Of a stretch of DNA of 64,000 nucleotides, positions 14,177-28,398 are shown one piece after another. The notes below the pieces were generated by a model, which had not been told where the DNA came from, made no database searches, and saw nothing but the letters and a program-made list of their open reading frames with translations. Location of the stretch: contig CM065382.1 in assembly GCA_033060915.1 (NCBI GenBank), forward strand, positions 6,439,501 to 6,503,500. The letters are read 5' to 3'. Each line of letters starts with the position of its first letter. The stretch's first letter is position 1. The stretch comes from Euryodendron excelsum. Its lineage: Eukaryota > Streptophyta > Magnoliopsida > Ericales > Pentaphylacaceae. The translations under genes were made by a program, and so were the position numbers.

Positions 14177-16743
14177 CTGATTGTAATTTAGGGACATGAA
14201 AATCTTAGCAAGCTGATCTTATAATGATTCAGGTAATCTCATCTGACATTTGTACTCCATGTGAACATTAAGTGAATAAGTAGTTATATCAGGCCAAAGT
14301 CATTTTAGCACATTAAGTGCTGGCAGAAGAATCTAATTTAAGGGGAGGATGCAATGCATGTCGTAGAAGTTCTTAATACATGTAGGAAGAAACGAGAAAT
14401 GAGATACGAGAGTCACAAGTTACCAAAACCTTAAGTTGAAGAAAAAACGCGGATGAGCAATTTAACAAGAAGACAGTATCCCCATTAAAATTCACAACAT
14501 CACCAATGCCCCCATTCTAATCACATCAAATGGAAAGTATCCCATTTTCTCATACATTTTTCTATTGTTGTGATAAGTTACATGGTGAGAGAAAATTAAG
14601 GTCAGGAATTCCACATCGCCTGTGTGGATGCTCCTGCTCAAGGACAGAGTGCATCCCTCTCTTTAACCAATAGGGCAAAAATCACCATCAATGATATCCC
14701 CAAGAAAAACAGAACAAATTTAAGTATTCAAGACTTGAAATCAACGGTGATATAAAACATATTTACATGGTAATTTGGCATTTTTTTTTTTGATGGGTAA
14801 TGCATGGTAATCTGGCCTTGGGATTACTAAACTCAACTTGATGGTCTCCCACTAAAAGTGCTTCCTCACCATTTCATTCCAAGCATATCTAAAATAATTT
14901 AACCATCACTAGAGAAGTGGAACAGGAACACAAAATAAGGGAAAATAAAATGCCATATAACATTCCTTAAATTGAAGTGATTGGTTGGGCCGGCACAACA
15001 ATATAATTCTTGATGACCACCTTATTTAGTTTAGGCATCCATGGGAGAAGCTTCAAAAGGACACTAATGTTTTTTTGATAAGAAAAACATGAATCGAGAA
15101 TCAAAAGGACACTCTGTTAAGCCTTTTGATTCTTTTAAAGGAAAGAAGAAGAAGAAGAAAATGAGAGATATTCAAACTAAACTACAGATCAAATCAAAAC
15201 AAAACAAAAATAAGGAGCAAAAAGACCCATAACACTTAACATACTACAAAATTTCAAAATATGCAATGTTTAAGACTATAAGCCCTTTCTTCACATGAGC
15301 CTCACAACCGGGACACTTGCACCCGACAGATTTTAATTCTGACTTTTTCAAGCATACCCCAACTTAAACTTCTGGACATAAGCCACAAATGCCACTATGC
15401 CACTTAGAAAACATGTGGAGACTATGACAACCATATGGGCACCAAGAGCATAAACCCTACAAACTATTTTTCACAAATCTTCCACCTGTAAATTTGAGCC
15501 ACGTTTAGAAGAAAAGAATATCTACAAAATCACAACTTCTTGTGGGCTCAACAAAGTAAGGAGGGAAATGTGGATATGGCCATTGTAACTGGGGGTTTAG
15601 AAATTCCATAAAATAAAATGTACACATGAAAAAACATATATAAGATCAACTGCTAAGCCTCATCCCTTCTACTTGAATTTAACAATGGATTTAGTGTGGC
15701 CTGTGTGATCACTGAAAGAAAGTGGAAAAAGGCCAAGAAGACATAATTTGACATAGCGGTCACTCCAACTGAAACAAAACAAACAAAAAAGAAGGAAAAA
15801 AAAGAAGATTGAACAGCATTTGGATTGTGCTCAAAAACAACCTAGTCATTCAGTCACAAAACATTGCCTGGTTTCTGAGTTCCAGGACTGGATAGTTAGA
15901 CAATTACAAGCATTGCAATGCCCAGAAACGAATGAGATTTTTTTTTCTGGTAAGCACACAAACAAATGAAATAAACATATTAATATCAGCTATTTGCAAT
16001 AAATGCATTCATATGGTTCTTCACTGGAGCCAGTCAATTCAAGGGATAACTGAACAATAAGCCCCTAGAATAGTGCAAGAAAAATCCATATTGTTGTGAA
16101 GATTCAGATATAATTATTGCCATCAGAAGGGATATATGGTTGAATTATGTCACAGTTCCATTGCAATACATCAGCAAAATGGACTCAAAGCCCTTGCGCA
16201 ATGTCCCAAACATCATATGGCAGTTTGAAATCGCACCACCCATTTATCAGATTAAGCTACTTTATTTTCTTTTTCCTTTTCATTTTTCCTTTTTTTTTGA
16301 AGTTTCAATAAATAACAGTGATATATTATATATACACACATATACATATAATACTAATAAGCTGTAATCACTGTAATAAAAATAAATACATTTCGAAAAC
16401 TTTGTTTTCACAGCTTTACACCATCCTGACATAAAACCCAGTCACCCAAATAGGTGTTCCCTTTGAATTAAACAATCAGCATTGAATCCATAAGCGGAAG
16501 AGACATGAATGCATGTAATCTGTTTCAGTGCAACTTCTAGAGTCTACTCGCATTTTAGCATAGCTAACACCATAACAAGTAATTTGCTTAAGTACATAAA
16601 AAAATATCAGTAATAAAATCAAGAAAACAAACAATCATACCAATAAATATCAAGAAACCCAACTCATATAAACATAAAATCAAACCAATATTTACTACAA
16701 CCAACAAAAGGATTTCAATATCCGATGCATAGAGTTATTTTAC
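14177..16743 (-). other. Probable 5'-UTR intron of DPMS3 (2.57 kb)
   Basis: A CTGAG|GTAAAA donor at 16744/16743 and an AATCAG|GACATG acceptor at 14177/14176 would remove this stretch from the DPMS3 leader. This places the promoter next to that of FHA2. The stretch contains no recognisable gene, only AT-rich DNA with short open frames. The donor choice is an inference. Confidence 0.45.
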
Positions 16744-16744
16744 C

Positions 16745-17223
16745 TCAGCACTTTACAATGAATGATCGATCAATCGCGATTGGCAACCCACTAACAATAA
16801 TAAGCCTTCGATGATCTACTGCAACAACCAGAAGGACTTGGTCTCAGGGTAGGGAGACGGAGGGAGCTTGCTTCGGAAATTAACCCTAGACGGCTGTGAC
16901 AACTGACGAAGTACAAAATTTGGAATCCGAAACCGTAGGGGATTTGCCCGAAATCCGAACCCGTAGCTAAAAGCCTAATGTACGATCAGTTCCAAACAAA
17001 AGTTTTTGCATTCGGGCGCAGAATTTTGTGTCAATGACCAGTCCGGTTCAACCCGGCCCATCTGTTTCCTTGTATGCACGATTAGGATTTGGATAATCGG
17101 TGAAAGGAAAGTCCCAATCTCATGCCCAAACACACCTTGTGTAAGCAGCAGTCTCTCTCTTCTCTCCCAATTGGGGTCTATCTCTCTAGGGTCTCTTTCT
17201 CTCTCTAGAATAAGCCATATTCG
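16745..17223. promoter_or_regulatory. Shared head-to-head promoter of DPMS3 and FHA2
   Basis: Fewer than 500 bases separate the inferred DPMS3 leader exon from the FHA2 start codon. The FHA2 leader has CT-rich tracts (about 17151-17205), as in many plant 5' leaders. The arrangement suggests a bidirectional promoter. Confidence 0.45.
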
Positions 17224-20065
17224 ATGGGAAGTAGCAGCGGTGACGTCGAAGCGGGATTCGCGAAGCTCCAGGGGGAGGACTTCGAATACTATATGCAGAC
17301 GTATTCGATCGTATTAGGTCGCACCAGCAAGAAATCCACGGTGGACGTGGACCTCTCCTCCCTAGGCGGCGGCATGAACATCTCGCGCCACCACGCCCGC
17401 ATCTTCTACGACTTTCAGCGCCGCCGCTTTGCCCTCGAGGTCCTCGGCAAGAACGGCTGCTTCGTCGAGGGCGTCCTCCACCTCCCCGGGAACCCCCCCG
17501 TCAAGCTCGACTCCCAAGACCTTCTCCAGATCGGCGACAAGGAGTTCTACTTCCTCCTCCCCGTCCGAAGCATCCTCGGGGGTCCAATCGGCCCCCGCCA
17601 CCACGTCAATTATCCCCCTTCGACGGCCGCCGTGGCGTCGCATCATCACCATTTACTGCCGCCGGCCGGGAGGGTTGCGGCGGGAATGTCACCTCCGGGG
17701 GCGAGTTTTGGGGTTGGGAAGAAGGGTAGAGGTAGGGTTCTGAGTAGTAGTGAGTATTTTGAGGATGAGTATGATGAGGATGACGGTCGTGGCGGCGATG
17801 ATGGCTTGGTTTTAGCTAAGAAGGTGAGGAGAGGAGGGGATGTGCATGAGACTTACGGGTATGGTTCAGCCGGTTCGGGTGGAAAGGGGGTGATGTCGGG
17901 ACAATTGGGTGAGTAAATAGTAACATTCTCTTGCTTAAACATAATATGTTTAATTCAGTCTATGATTTTTTTGTTCTTTGGAGTTCTTTTATCATTCCAT
18001 TCATATTCATGTTGGCATATACATTATGAGTTGGCTTGTGAGCTGTTACTTTGTTGTTTCTTGGCATTTTCTAATTGTGGTATTTGCTTATTCATGAACC
18101 ACACAGAGCTGGAGATTTGCTCTGGTGATTTTATTTCTTTTTCTGTATTTTTTGGGATATTGCTATGGTTTGTGATTTCGGAATTTTGTTTTGTAATCTT
18201 AGGAGGATTTGACTTTCCTTAGACATGAACCATCCATCTTAACTTCCTTTGAAATTCTGCAGCTTTCTTGCTACATCAAACTGTTAAAATTGCTGGGTAT
18301 GTGAGTAAGTTGAAGTGTTCATTTGTACTATCCTGCAAGTTGAGTTATTAATTTCTATATCAGCTAATAATTTACGTCATATTTACCGCACTTGCCCACG
18401 GGGGAATTAATCAAAACTTCGAAGTGTTTACAATTATGTCTTGGTGATATTATTTGTGGGATTTGCATAATAATCACAATTCCTTCATATAAATTCCATT
18501 CAGTTCGATATTGTTGGTAACAAAATGAAGCACAGAGAGAGATTCCTGTAGGAAAAAACTGAAACCGTTCCGGGAGGCCATGGCTTTGTAAAATTTGCCT
18601 CTTTAAGAGCACTTGCTTTGTGAAGCTTGTTGTACTTCAACGTGCACACACAAAGGCTTACAAACTGTTGAGAGATAATGAAAAGAAAGAACAAAATAAT
18701 GACTAGACTGATACACGGCACAACTTGTTCCTAATGACGTACTGTGCCATTAACACAGTATATTATCCACGGTACCTGCAGATAAGAAGGCTGAGGCAAG
18801 GTCCAGGGTTGACAGAGATGCTGATAATCACCAGCTTCTTCAGTTAGAAGAGAAAGATGTGGTATCATCTGTGGCTACTGTGCTTTCTGATCTTTGTGGA
18901 CCCGGAGAATGGATGCCAATGGAGAAACTTCATGCAGAGGTAAATTTGAATGAACGTTTATTTTTCGGGTTGTATCTATGCTTTTGCTGATTGTGAGCTC
19001 ACCTGTAAGGTTGATTTTGTTCTCTGAATGCCTAGTACGAACTAAGAGAATTTTACAGCTCAAAATGCACATATACATTATTGTGAGTAACACAATTAGT
19101 TTGTTGCTAGTTTGAAATAGATTGTCACTGTTGAAATGATGTTGAAAAACTTCTTGATGGCTATTAATTTCTTATCCAAAATGATCAGAAATGAGGCTGG
19201 AAGACCTGCCCTATTTGCCTTGCTTTGCATGTTTTAACAACAATACGTTAAACAGTTATACAATTAATTGGGAAACAGCATCACCTTTTCTGGTTAAGCA
19301 CAGCTGATGGTATTTCGACTCCCCTGGAATAGTAAGCACCTTCAAAGCCTTTTCATACACGTTACGTTCATGCATTGATTAGAAATCCATGTTACCTGTG
19401 CCCCCTCTTTTTTGCCCCTCCCTCAATAAAACAGTATCATCTATCATGCGTGTTATTGCATATTGAGTTGGTATTGTCATATTCATCATTTTGACTTAGC
19501 TTAATAAATTAGAGTTAGTTCGAAGTCTAAGTCCACATTTGGAAGTAATAATAAGGGAATTTGCATACTATTTGATGGAAAACTGATATCCTTGTACATT
19601 CAAGGGGTATTGGATGACAGGTTTATGATTCCCTTAGACAAATAGGAGGCATGTGCTTTCTTCAAGAAGCATCTCTTCATGCAACTAGTACCTTGCATTT
19701 TTAGGTCTTTCTTGAATGTCCAGTCGGAAATTACCCAAGTATCCCTCTAGCTGCTGTACTTTCTCTGCTTAATATCTTGTTTATTCTTCTACTATAGTTT
19801 TGGAGCGTTGAGAGCCCGTAGCTTATAGCAACTCATATGATTCTTGTTGGTGCAGCTGTTAGACCATTACAGCAATGTTTGGCATCACAGTCGTGTAAGG
19901 AGATATCTCACATCGGAGGACTATCCCGGTCCTGAATCGAAGGGAAAACCATGGTATGGACTGCTTATGTTGTTAAGGAAATACCCTGAACATTTTGTCA
20001 TTAATACGAGGTCTAAGGGCCGGGTAGCATTAGAGTTTGTCTCTCTTGTCTCACTACTTTCATGA
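17224..20065 (+). CDS. FHA2: FHA domain-containing protein FHA2-like
   Basis: Three exons, 17224-17908, 18782-18939 and 19856-20065, have consistent phases (1, then 0) and give 350 residues. The junctions are TTGG|GTGAGT, CTGCAG|ATAAG, GAG|GTAAAT and GTGCAG|CTGTT. The FHA fold covers about residues 25-115, with the phosphothreonine-binding marks G32-R33, S54-R-H-H-A-R59 and N77-G78. A His/Gly-rich and acidic low-complexity linker follows (about 130-225). The conserved C-terminal winged-helix-like part contains VLSDLCGPGEWMPMEKL and VWHHSRVRRYL. The Arabidopsis relative FHA2 is a nuclear, FHL1-like regulator linked to flower development. The exon 1 region is far GC-richer than its surroundings. 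Confidence 0.9.
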
Positions 20066-21529
20066 GATCTCGGAACCTCTCGTCATCGAACATGGGATTC
20101 ATCAGGAAGTGACATCGCATATTCTCAACTATTATGTAATTGTGTTGCCCTCCTTCAATTCATGTAAATGACTCCGTTGACCTCAATTATGTTGCTGTTA
20201 TGTATTGACTCCATTTTTTGACATGGAAAATCTTGTATATGAAGTCTTGGTAGTTGTACTCACTCAGTGCCCCAATTACATTTGCTTTTCTTCTTAGTTT
20301 GTGCCGCCTCTGCATTCAGGGGCATTAAAGCTCGTTTAGGTCTTCCTTACCAGTGCCATCTTTGTTTAATCGGCCATGTCCTTGTGGATTTTTCATCAGC
20401 TCAGTTTGCTCTGAGTAGCCATTTTATTGTGAACTTCCTGCAAGTGCAACCCCAATCTTCTATATCTATTAATCACTTGCTTAGTTTATCGAAAAATCAG
20501 AAGTTTGAATATCAGAAGAACTCGGGTACCATTTCTTTTTCTTTTTTTAATGAAAAAAAACTCAAGTAGATCGATAATTTCCAAAAAGGAAAACCATAGT
20601 ATAAATTTCAAGAATGAAAGAGCTGATGCATGTAATATTTTTTTAAATCTCCAAAGAACATTTTGGCTGGTTACAATCTATCAAAAGATATAAAAGAATT
20701 GCATGATATTAACAGGAACTGGGATTCGGAACTGGGTGGCCACGGGTGAAGGGCTACTCTCATGTTGTATGGTCATTATTTTGGAGAGAGAAAAAAGAGA
20801 ACATAGTTTCATTCTTAAGAGGGACTGACCAAATTCACACAACTCCGTCAGTGGGGAATATTACAAAATTTTAAAGGATTTAGCTTGGTCGATGGAGATA
20901 GATAGTACTGCAAACAGGCAAAAGAAAGAATCTGTAATACAAAATCACAGTGAGGTCTTGATACTTTAAAGAACTTAAGCAGCCTATGAAGTTTAGGAAA
21001 CAGAACATCCTGGGAAGAACCTTATATGAGTGTCAGCCAACACAAAGTAGAGAAGCAGCCAGAGAAGTTCCAAACTATGCAAGTGTGAGCAATTAAGACA
21101 CAGAAAACAATAGAATGACTTCATTTCCTACCTCCCAAGCATTCACCAAGAATCATACAATAATCTTCACTTTTCTAATTAAGCTTCACCAACCACCAAG
21201 TCCAAGGCTAAAACAATATGCAGATGTAAATGCAAATTTAACTTACCTTTTCAGATTCTAATTTCAAAAGCATCTTGCAGAACATTGACAGCAATGATCA
21301 GTATTGAGAAATAGTATAAAGTGCTTTGAGATGCGTATGACAATGATAAATAATTTTGGAATCTTATTGAATTAAAGACAGAAATTTGCTAATACATAGT
21401 AGACGTAACGTCCCTCACGATATTCCCTAATAGGGCCCTTTATACACCCAAATTTAACAAAAGTATAATAGGATAGAGGCCGAATTGCTAACGCATAGAT
21501 TTTTCAGCCTTGTTCCTGAACCAAAAATT
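20066..21529. other. Convergent 3' flanks of FHA2 and the AP2 gene
   Basis: The two genes end tail to tail across this stretch. It should hold both 3' UTRs (AATAAA-like signals on both strands) and otherwise AT-rich DNA. I see no further gene or repeat. Confidence 0.5.
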
Positions 21530-24500
21530 TCAAGAGACTGATGTGTCTGGCTCAACATCTTCTGAAGCCGAGAAGCCATTAACTCCTTGCTCGCCTTCCC
21601 AGTCACCATTCGGCATTGAGGGCTCAGACTTTCTTCGCGAACCTGGCCCACTTCTTCGCCGGTGTTCTGAAAATTTTGATTATAGCAACTATTTAAGACC
21701 AGAAGATAGCAACACAAGCGGATCACAAGAGAATGAGGTAAGTTTACTTTTATTAGTAATTGAGGAACGAGTCATTGCTAAGAATTCATCCCACTTGAAT
21801 TTACTAAGCTCTTGCTTCTCCTCCTCTGAGAGTTCAAAATTGGGTTCCCTCCCACACATAAAAGCAGCCCTGCAAATACAGAAAATGTAGTAACGAGTTT
21901 TTCAAACATAAGTGCTATACAACAGCACTTATGCTACAGTTAAAATTATGGGCATATTATAGTTAATCTCATGTGTGAACCCCCACCCCGCTCCTTTCTC
22001 CTTTGTATGGCAAGGAGAGAGTGCTCACTGCACTCGTCCTACATCACAAAATCTAAACCCAATTGATTTTTTCCTTTACTTAGAAGCCATTACCTATTAT
22101 GGTATTACACCCAGAATTCATATTATATTCAAGTTCTTGTTCCTCATGGAGATGGCAATAAACTAGATCCCATAGCCACAAAATGCATTTTCTCACACCC
22201 ATGCTTCCTCATCACAGGTAGAACATGGAGGTTGAATCTCCATATTGGAAACATTTACAGCCCATCTCAGTCAAGTTCAACTGATAGAGTTTATTTTTGG
22301 TCATTTCAGTCAAAATCAGTTGATTTGGGTTCTCATCCGTCATCTCAGATTTCTGAAGATTTTGACACCAAATGTCTTTTTCTGAGTTCAAAAAAAAAAA
22401 AGAAAATAGACAGGGTACATATAGTTTCGTAGCTTTCAGCGCATTTAGTTCATAATAATTAATATAAAATGAGAACCTATCAAAAACGAAACAAATTAGT
22501 ATATATTCCATGCCAAATGATATTTGAAAGATCAATAAACAAACTGAACATTAGTTTACTATTCACAATGAAGACCAATTTGCCCCAATACAGAAGGTGG
22601 AATTGTGTTATAGCTTAAATAGAAGGTTCTACAAGGATGGGCAAGGCCAATACTCGGCTATCTTTAGGGACAACATAAGTGCCGATCCTTTGATGTAGGA
22701 TATGGATTATTTTTTTCTTCTCTTTTCTTTTCTATTTTTGGTGGCCAAGATACAGTATATCAACAAAAGAGAGAGAAAAAAGTAAGACATTTGCAATATA
22801 GTAAATGCTGAGGATAGTAGTTTTTAAGTTTAATTAACACATAAATTTACTACTGGGAACTAAAGTAGCAAATATGAAGTGGACAACAAGGTGGGAGAGC
22901 ACAACCTACGGAATCCACAAATTACACTAAGCCATAGACCATTTTCTAACAACTGCTACCAGCCTACCACTAGCAATCGCTATTAATACCTGTCATACAA
23001 GCGAGCAGCAGCTTCTTGAGAGCCAACAGTTCCCAAGTGAATTTGTTTCTTGTCAACTTTTATTGCTGCTTGCCATTTCATATTTTTAAAATAGACACCT
23101 CTCATCAAGCATGGTTCTTGGTTCTCAAAATGCTTTCTCCTATGTCGCTTTCTGCGTTTGACTTCTGGCACTACAAAATGCATGCATCAGTCTAAAGCCA
23201 AAAGGCATTTCTGAGAGGAATACACAAGTATCAAAACACCCCCTCCACCTGGAAGGGAGGGCAATTGGAGGACTGGCAATAGTTAAATTTGAGTTCAGTA
23301 AATCTCTAGGAACTTAAATGCGTAAATGTGAATATAAAAGGACAAACCTGGATATTGTTGATTATGCTGCTCTTTTGATGTGCTAGAACCAGATGCATTT
23401 GATGACCCAGGGCTTACTTTTGAAATGGCTTTCTGCAAAGAACATGTAAAATATGAATATAAGGTTGAAATACAGGACGAGACACATGATAAATCCATTA
23501 TCCATTATATAGATCTTAAAAATAATTAATATTATGAACCTAATTATTTATCTCAGTGATAATAATATAAATTTATCAGCATGACAACTACTGCTGAAAG
23601 CACTACATGATGGTTTAGGAATCTAGAATTCGAGTAGTTTTACCCAATCATTACAAACTACAAACAGATTAGATCATCGGATTGCAGTCAGGACTTATAC
23701 GTCAAAGCACTAAACCTGCCGAGGTCAAATTGCAACAAAACTATGATATTCCGAGTTTTTCACTATCCCACATCCAACCATATAAATAGGACAGAATCTC
23801 TACACTTAACATGCAAGGGAAACCAACCTATCATTCAGTTCCAAGCACATTGATACTTGTCTAGTTGTCCCGATCACTCTCAACAAAAGACAGAAATTCA
23901 TGGCAGGAAAATTCGTAAGTCCTTAATTACGTGTGGTGAGGTGAGGGACTAGATGGAAAGAATGCAAAAGATCTTCAAACTCTTAATTCTCTGTCATTGC
24001 TTCCCTTGCCTACTGCACATCCATGGAAAAAAAGCAAATCCAACTTGATACCTTTACAACCTCAATACCAACAAATTAGTTAATCACGCAATGACAAATG
24101 CTGATGCATGAAATTTATACCCATGCTAATATTAAGCAAAACAGAGTGAAACTAAATCCACGGTATCAGATCGTCCCTGTGTCAAAATTAATTCCACAGA
24201 GAAAAACATGATCACATCACAACAAAATAAACTGATTTAAATGATATATAAGAATGAAATCGAAACATTTACACGCATGTAGATCACATCAAAATGATTT
24301 TAACTGCCTAGGGATATCAGGAGGAACATAAAATATTTGTAGCATCATTAGTGATGTTACGAGAAACTTGGATTACAGTGGTATACGAAATGGGATTGAT
24401 ACATAGTACATGGCTTGTCCTAGGAGAGCAGGAGGAGGTTAAGCATTTATAACATAAATAGTTGCTTAATTAGTATCTAGAATATGATAACATAAAGAGT

Positions 24501-27212
24501 AATCACATAAAGGCACACAACTAACTAGTTCCCATTTGCATTGGCCTTTTAATGCACTACAGTCATTGCACTTTATTCCCCAAACCTCATATCCCATTAG
24601 GTACCAATTGAAGAATTTTTGTCCTTGAGAGAACTACAATGGGATAGTTTTTGAGATCACCATATTTATAGTTTTACAACAACCAAGCAACATGTTTTGG
24701 AACACATGGTACTATTGAATAATGGCCAAGCTGATCTTTAGCTCCTTATCCTAGGAAGATAGTTTCCAGCCCCAACAAAGATTAATGAAAAAGTTCCAGC
24801 TGAAAGATAAATGGACAAAAACACGTACATCTTAGCAAGTACAGACATAAAGATCTTCTGGTTCCTATCTTTCCATACACACAAGAAATCATTATAGAGC
24901 ACATCTTAGCATTCCATGAATTGCTACCCCACGTCCAGACTAGCCTAAAGATAAATTATCGAGCCTAGCACAACCCAGTCAACATGAAGACATACAAAAA
25001 CTGTTTCCAAGGACCAATTCAAAATTGAAGAAGCAACTCACAATGCAGCAAAATGTGGTGAACTCTGTCTATCAAATCTTACTAAAAGCTGCAATCGCAA
25101 CTTCCTCCAGACACTTTTAGCAAGAATTGATTTTTAATGTGACAATCTAATAGTATGTCGCACAGGAATTTCCTATGCATTAAAAGGTACAGTTGATGAA
25201 GCTTCTTAAAAGGCAGTCATTCTCTATATAATAGAGATATTGTTTCCTGGTACAGTTCTTAACCAGAAGTTACAAAAGAAAACAAGAATAGGGTAAAGGT
25301 AAAAGGGCAACAGCAGATGAAGCACCCACATTTTGATTCCAAGAAACCCATTTCTAATACGGCAATTTTATCCAAACAGGTCTCAAAATTAATAGAGAAA
25401 ATCAACTCATACGAGTGCGACACAAAGGTTCTCACAAAGGCAATTGATGCAGTTCAGTAGGATTTACTGCAAAGAACGACCAAAAAAAAAAAAAAAAGAA
25501 GAAGAAGAAGAAGAAGAAGAACCGTTATTTCTTTCCTATAAATAATTTAGTACTCCAGTTCCAGCAAAATCTGACCAATTAAATGGTCAAATAGAATGAA
25601 TCATTAATCCAATTTCTTAAACTGTCACTTTCAATCCAAATCACTATGACAGCAGATATTAGCACAAGGCCTAGTGGCATCCATTTGGATGCCTGCTTCA
25701 AATATCAACCTTGAAGGACAAGGAAATGAAAAAGAAAAAAACGCAACAAAGTCAAACCCTGCCCAATGGTAAGAGTTTTTGCAAGGCCATCACACTCACA
25801 TGACTCTTAAGGAAATTTGCATTAATATGAATGGTCAGAATGCTCTCCAAAATACCCAAAATAACAAATTACAACAACTAGCTTGTCAGACTCCTAATTA
25901 ATCGTATTATGTATCAGCAGTGTATGCTTTAAGTTGGGGTGAAAGTTCTATGTTGGTTGGCCTTTAACCAAATATTCTGCTTCCCTGTAACTTCTTTCTT
26001 CCTTAAAAGGAGATAACACAGATAGATCTTTCAAGCATCTAAAAGATAGCACTCATGGAAGCCTATGTATATTGAATAAGCCCATTAAGCATTACCTAGG
26101 ATTAAAAGAAGAAAGGTGGGTCCTCAATGGTATCTCAATATGTCCAATTTTTTTCGATAAGCAAGGGCTAACCTTTCCAAAAATTGGATAGTATCAACAA
26201 AGTCCAAAAATTGGCTTAAGTAAGGGTTAACCTTTCCAGAGAGCCAAGTCTACAGAACACACAAAAAGGTGCTTTTCAATCTACACATAGGCAACTCAGC
26301 TCGTTAGAAAGTTCTTCCATTCCTCTCTCCCAAGTTATCGACAATGCGCAAAAAGGAGCCAAAATCCAAGCCTTTCTCCGACATTATCCGATGCGCCCAC
26401 CCCACCAACTTTAAAGTGTGTTGCCAATGACCTTGGGATAACCCATGACGTTTCTCTATATGTCCATATGTTTCTTTCTTTCCTTTTTCCCCCTAGATAG
26501 TCAAGGTCTTCAAATTTTCTTAATTTTTGTTAACAACGAGCTATCTAATTTTCAAATATTGACCTGGATTCTTTTCTTTGATGCTTACGGTGTTATGACA
26601 AGCATCCCCAAATTACACTATCAAATTGCTAGTTACGCTGTCATGAGAAAAACAATGGCCAATTTGATTTTCATGAGATGCCCAAACACTCCTCAACATT
26701 TTGCGGTACAATAAAAAATAGAATTTAATGGGCAGACTAAGAAGAAATTTTGCTGAAAATTTCACGCAAAGATAATGGTACTGCATCTGATTCATGTCAA
26801 TCACTTATCCAATTAATTTTCTGGAAGAAGGTAGTGGATGGAATAAAATGAAGCACTAGAGTAAACACAAATACGAGGAACTCATGCTCACCTCCTTTGG
26901 CCGCTCAGCATCAACTGAAGGCATAGGATGAACACTGACTGGTTTTGTGTTCTGGATAGGATTTTCAGGAGCATTTCCATTGTCGAAAAACCTAGGAAGC
27001 GGAGAAAAGAAAGAACTTCGCCCTACAAAGGTCCACAGGATGTTGTGAATTTCAATGTCTTGAGCACAAGATAAAATTTAACACACTACATTCTCTATCA
27101 CCAACTATCTTATGCTTGTTAAATGAGTCATTTCATCACTAACTAAAGCAAGTTGCAACTTCGGCGTACCAGAGCAAAGTCCCAAGAGTTTGCGCCTTCG
27201 AATGCTCACCAT
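21530..27212 (-). CDS. APD1: AP2-domain transcription factor-like protein, At4g13040/APD1 type
   Basis: Six exons, 27212-27170, 27022-26892, 23432-23348, 23164-22990, 21869-21748 and 21666-21530, join in agreeing phases and give 230 residues. The protein begins MVSIRRRKLLGLCSGRSSF. It carries a basic nuclear-signal-like patch KRRKRHRRK (89-97) and then one atypical AP2 domain (about 107-160): RGVYFKNMKWQAAIKVDKK, LGTVGSQEAAARLYDR and AAFMCGREPNFEL. This matches the single-AP2 'ethylene-responsive factor-like' protein At4g13040 (APD1), reported as a positive regulator of salicylate-dependent defence. It is not a canonical ERF: the DNA-contact strands differ. The last exon adds a basic/Ser-rich tail ending DTSVS. 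The AP2 domain is split after LYDR by intron 4. Intron 2 is 3.5 kb. Confidence 0.9.
25482..25521. repeat. A-tract followed by (GAA)8 microsatellite
   Basis: Sixteen A's run directly into eight GAA units inside intron 2 of the AP2 gene. This is typical of a microsatellite born from an A-rich tail. Confidence 0.9.
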
Positions 27213-27236
27213 GGCCAATCCCTATATTCCTGAGAA

Positions 27237-28398
27237 CTGCACAATCATTCAGCTTAAGCCCTTAAAAGTTCACAAAAAATCATTACAGTAATGGCAGTCA
27301 TACATGCTAAGGCAAATCCCAGATGGGCACCAACTCCTAGAAACACTTGCCACATAATACTCGAAATAAAAGTCATAGAGATGTCACAACTTACCAATGC
27401 TGAAAGCTAATTACAGGAAACAGCATCAGGGGATATCAAATAAGATGAGATATTCAAGTGTTTAATGTTACAAGAAGATGAAAAACTGACTTATATACAG
27501 GTCTAAGCATTCTATTACTAAATAAATGAGTCTCTTAGCCCAAATTCGGTAAAGCACAATCTCACGATGCTGAGAATCGGTGCCAAAAAGTGAACAGAGA
27601 AATTGACAGGAAGCACAATTCACAACAGTTTGCTAGTTTTTTTGTGCCCATAGCAGCCAAGCATTTCCACATTTAAGCTACAGAGGAGAACTATATCGAT
27701 ATTTCATAGTATATGCAGCTTCTAATAGGAAGGAGTTGAGAAACAAAGAACATTTTTTGCATATATGACATAAAATCAGTCCCAAATGGGTAGAAAGACA
27801 AAACACATTACGAACAACGAACACTCAGTGCGACGAATTTCCAATTGCTCGCATTTGATTCTAAGTTTCATAAGAAGAACACTAAATCAGTTGTGCCTTT
27901 GAAGTGACGAGGTGACGAAAGACCTCGCACCGGCTTCAATGGCTTCATCCACCCAAAAAGGAGAAGGTGGTAACTTGATGGACATTAGATAATTTTCATA
28001 CAGAACCCAAAACAATCATCCTGATAAACAGAATCAGAATTCCAAGATTTCAACCCAAACACCCAAAACCCTTTCTTCCAAGAATTTCTCCTCTCTCTCT
28101 CTCCCTGGAAGATAAGTCAACCCCACCAACCTACCACCTTTTACGGAAGGGGCAGAGGAAGAATATGAACCCAAGAAGAAAACAAAGTCTAATACACAAC
28201 CCAACAAAGCAAGAACACAGAAATCAAGAGAAACCCATATAGCCAACCTGAGATAGAAACAGTTGTAAGCCTTCAAACCCGTCAAAGAAATTGTCCACAA
28301 ACAAGAAACTCAGTAGCAAGACCAAGGCGGCACATAAGCTTAAGCTAGCAAAGAAGCAAGACCAGCCCATTTACAAGCAAAGATTCTTGTGTTCATAC
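27237..28398 (-). other. Probable 5'-UTR intron of the AP2 gene
   Basis: A CCCAG|GTATGA donor (28399/28398) and a TGTGCAG acceptor (27237) 24 bases before the ATG would make a 1.16-kb leader intron. The leader exon and promoter then lie at about 28400-28700, which is rich in GAGAGA (28530-28560, 28650-28680). No coding potential is seen. Confidence 0.45.

Noticed and set aside
21510..21890. 126-codon plus-strand frame rich in Ser/Pro
   Set aside because: It is antisense to exons 5 and 6 of the AP2 gene. The minus-strand frame has splice sites and family identity.
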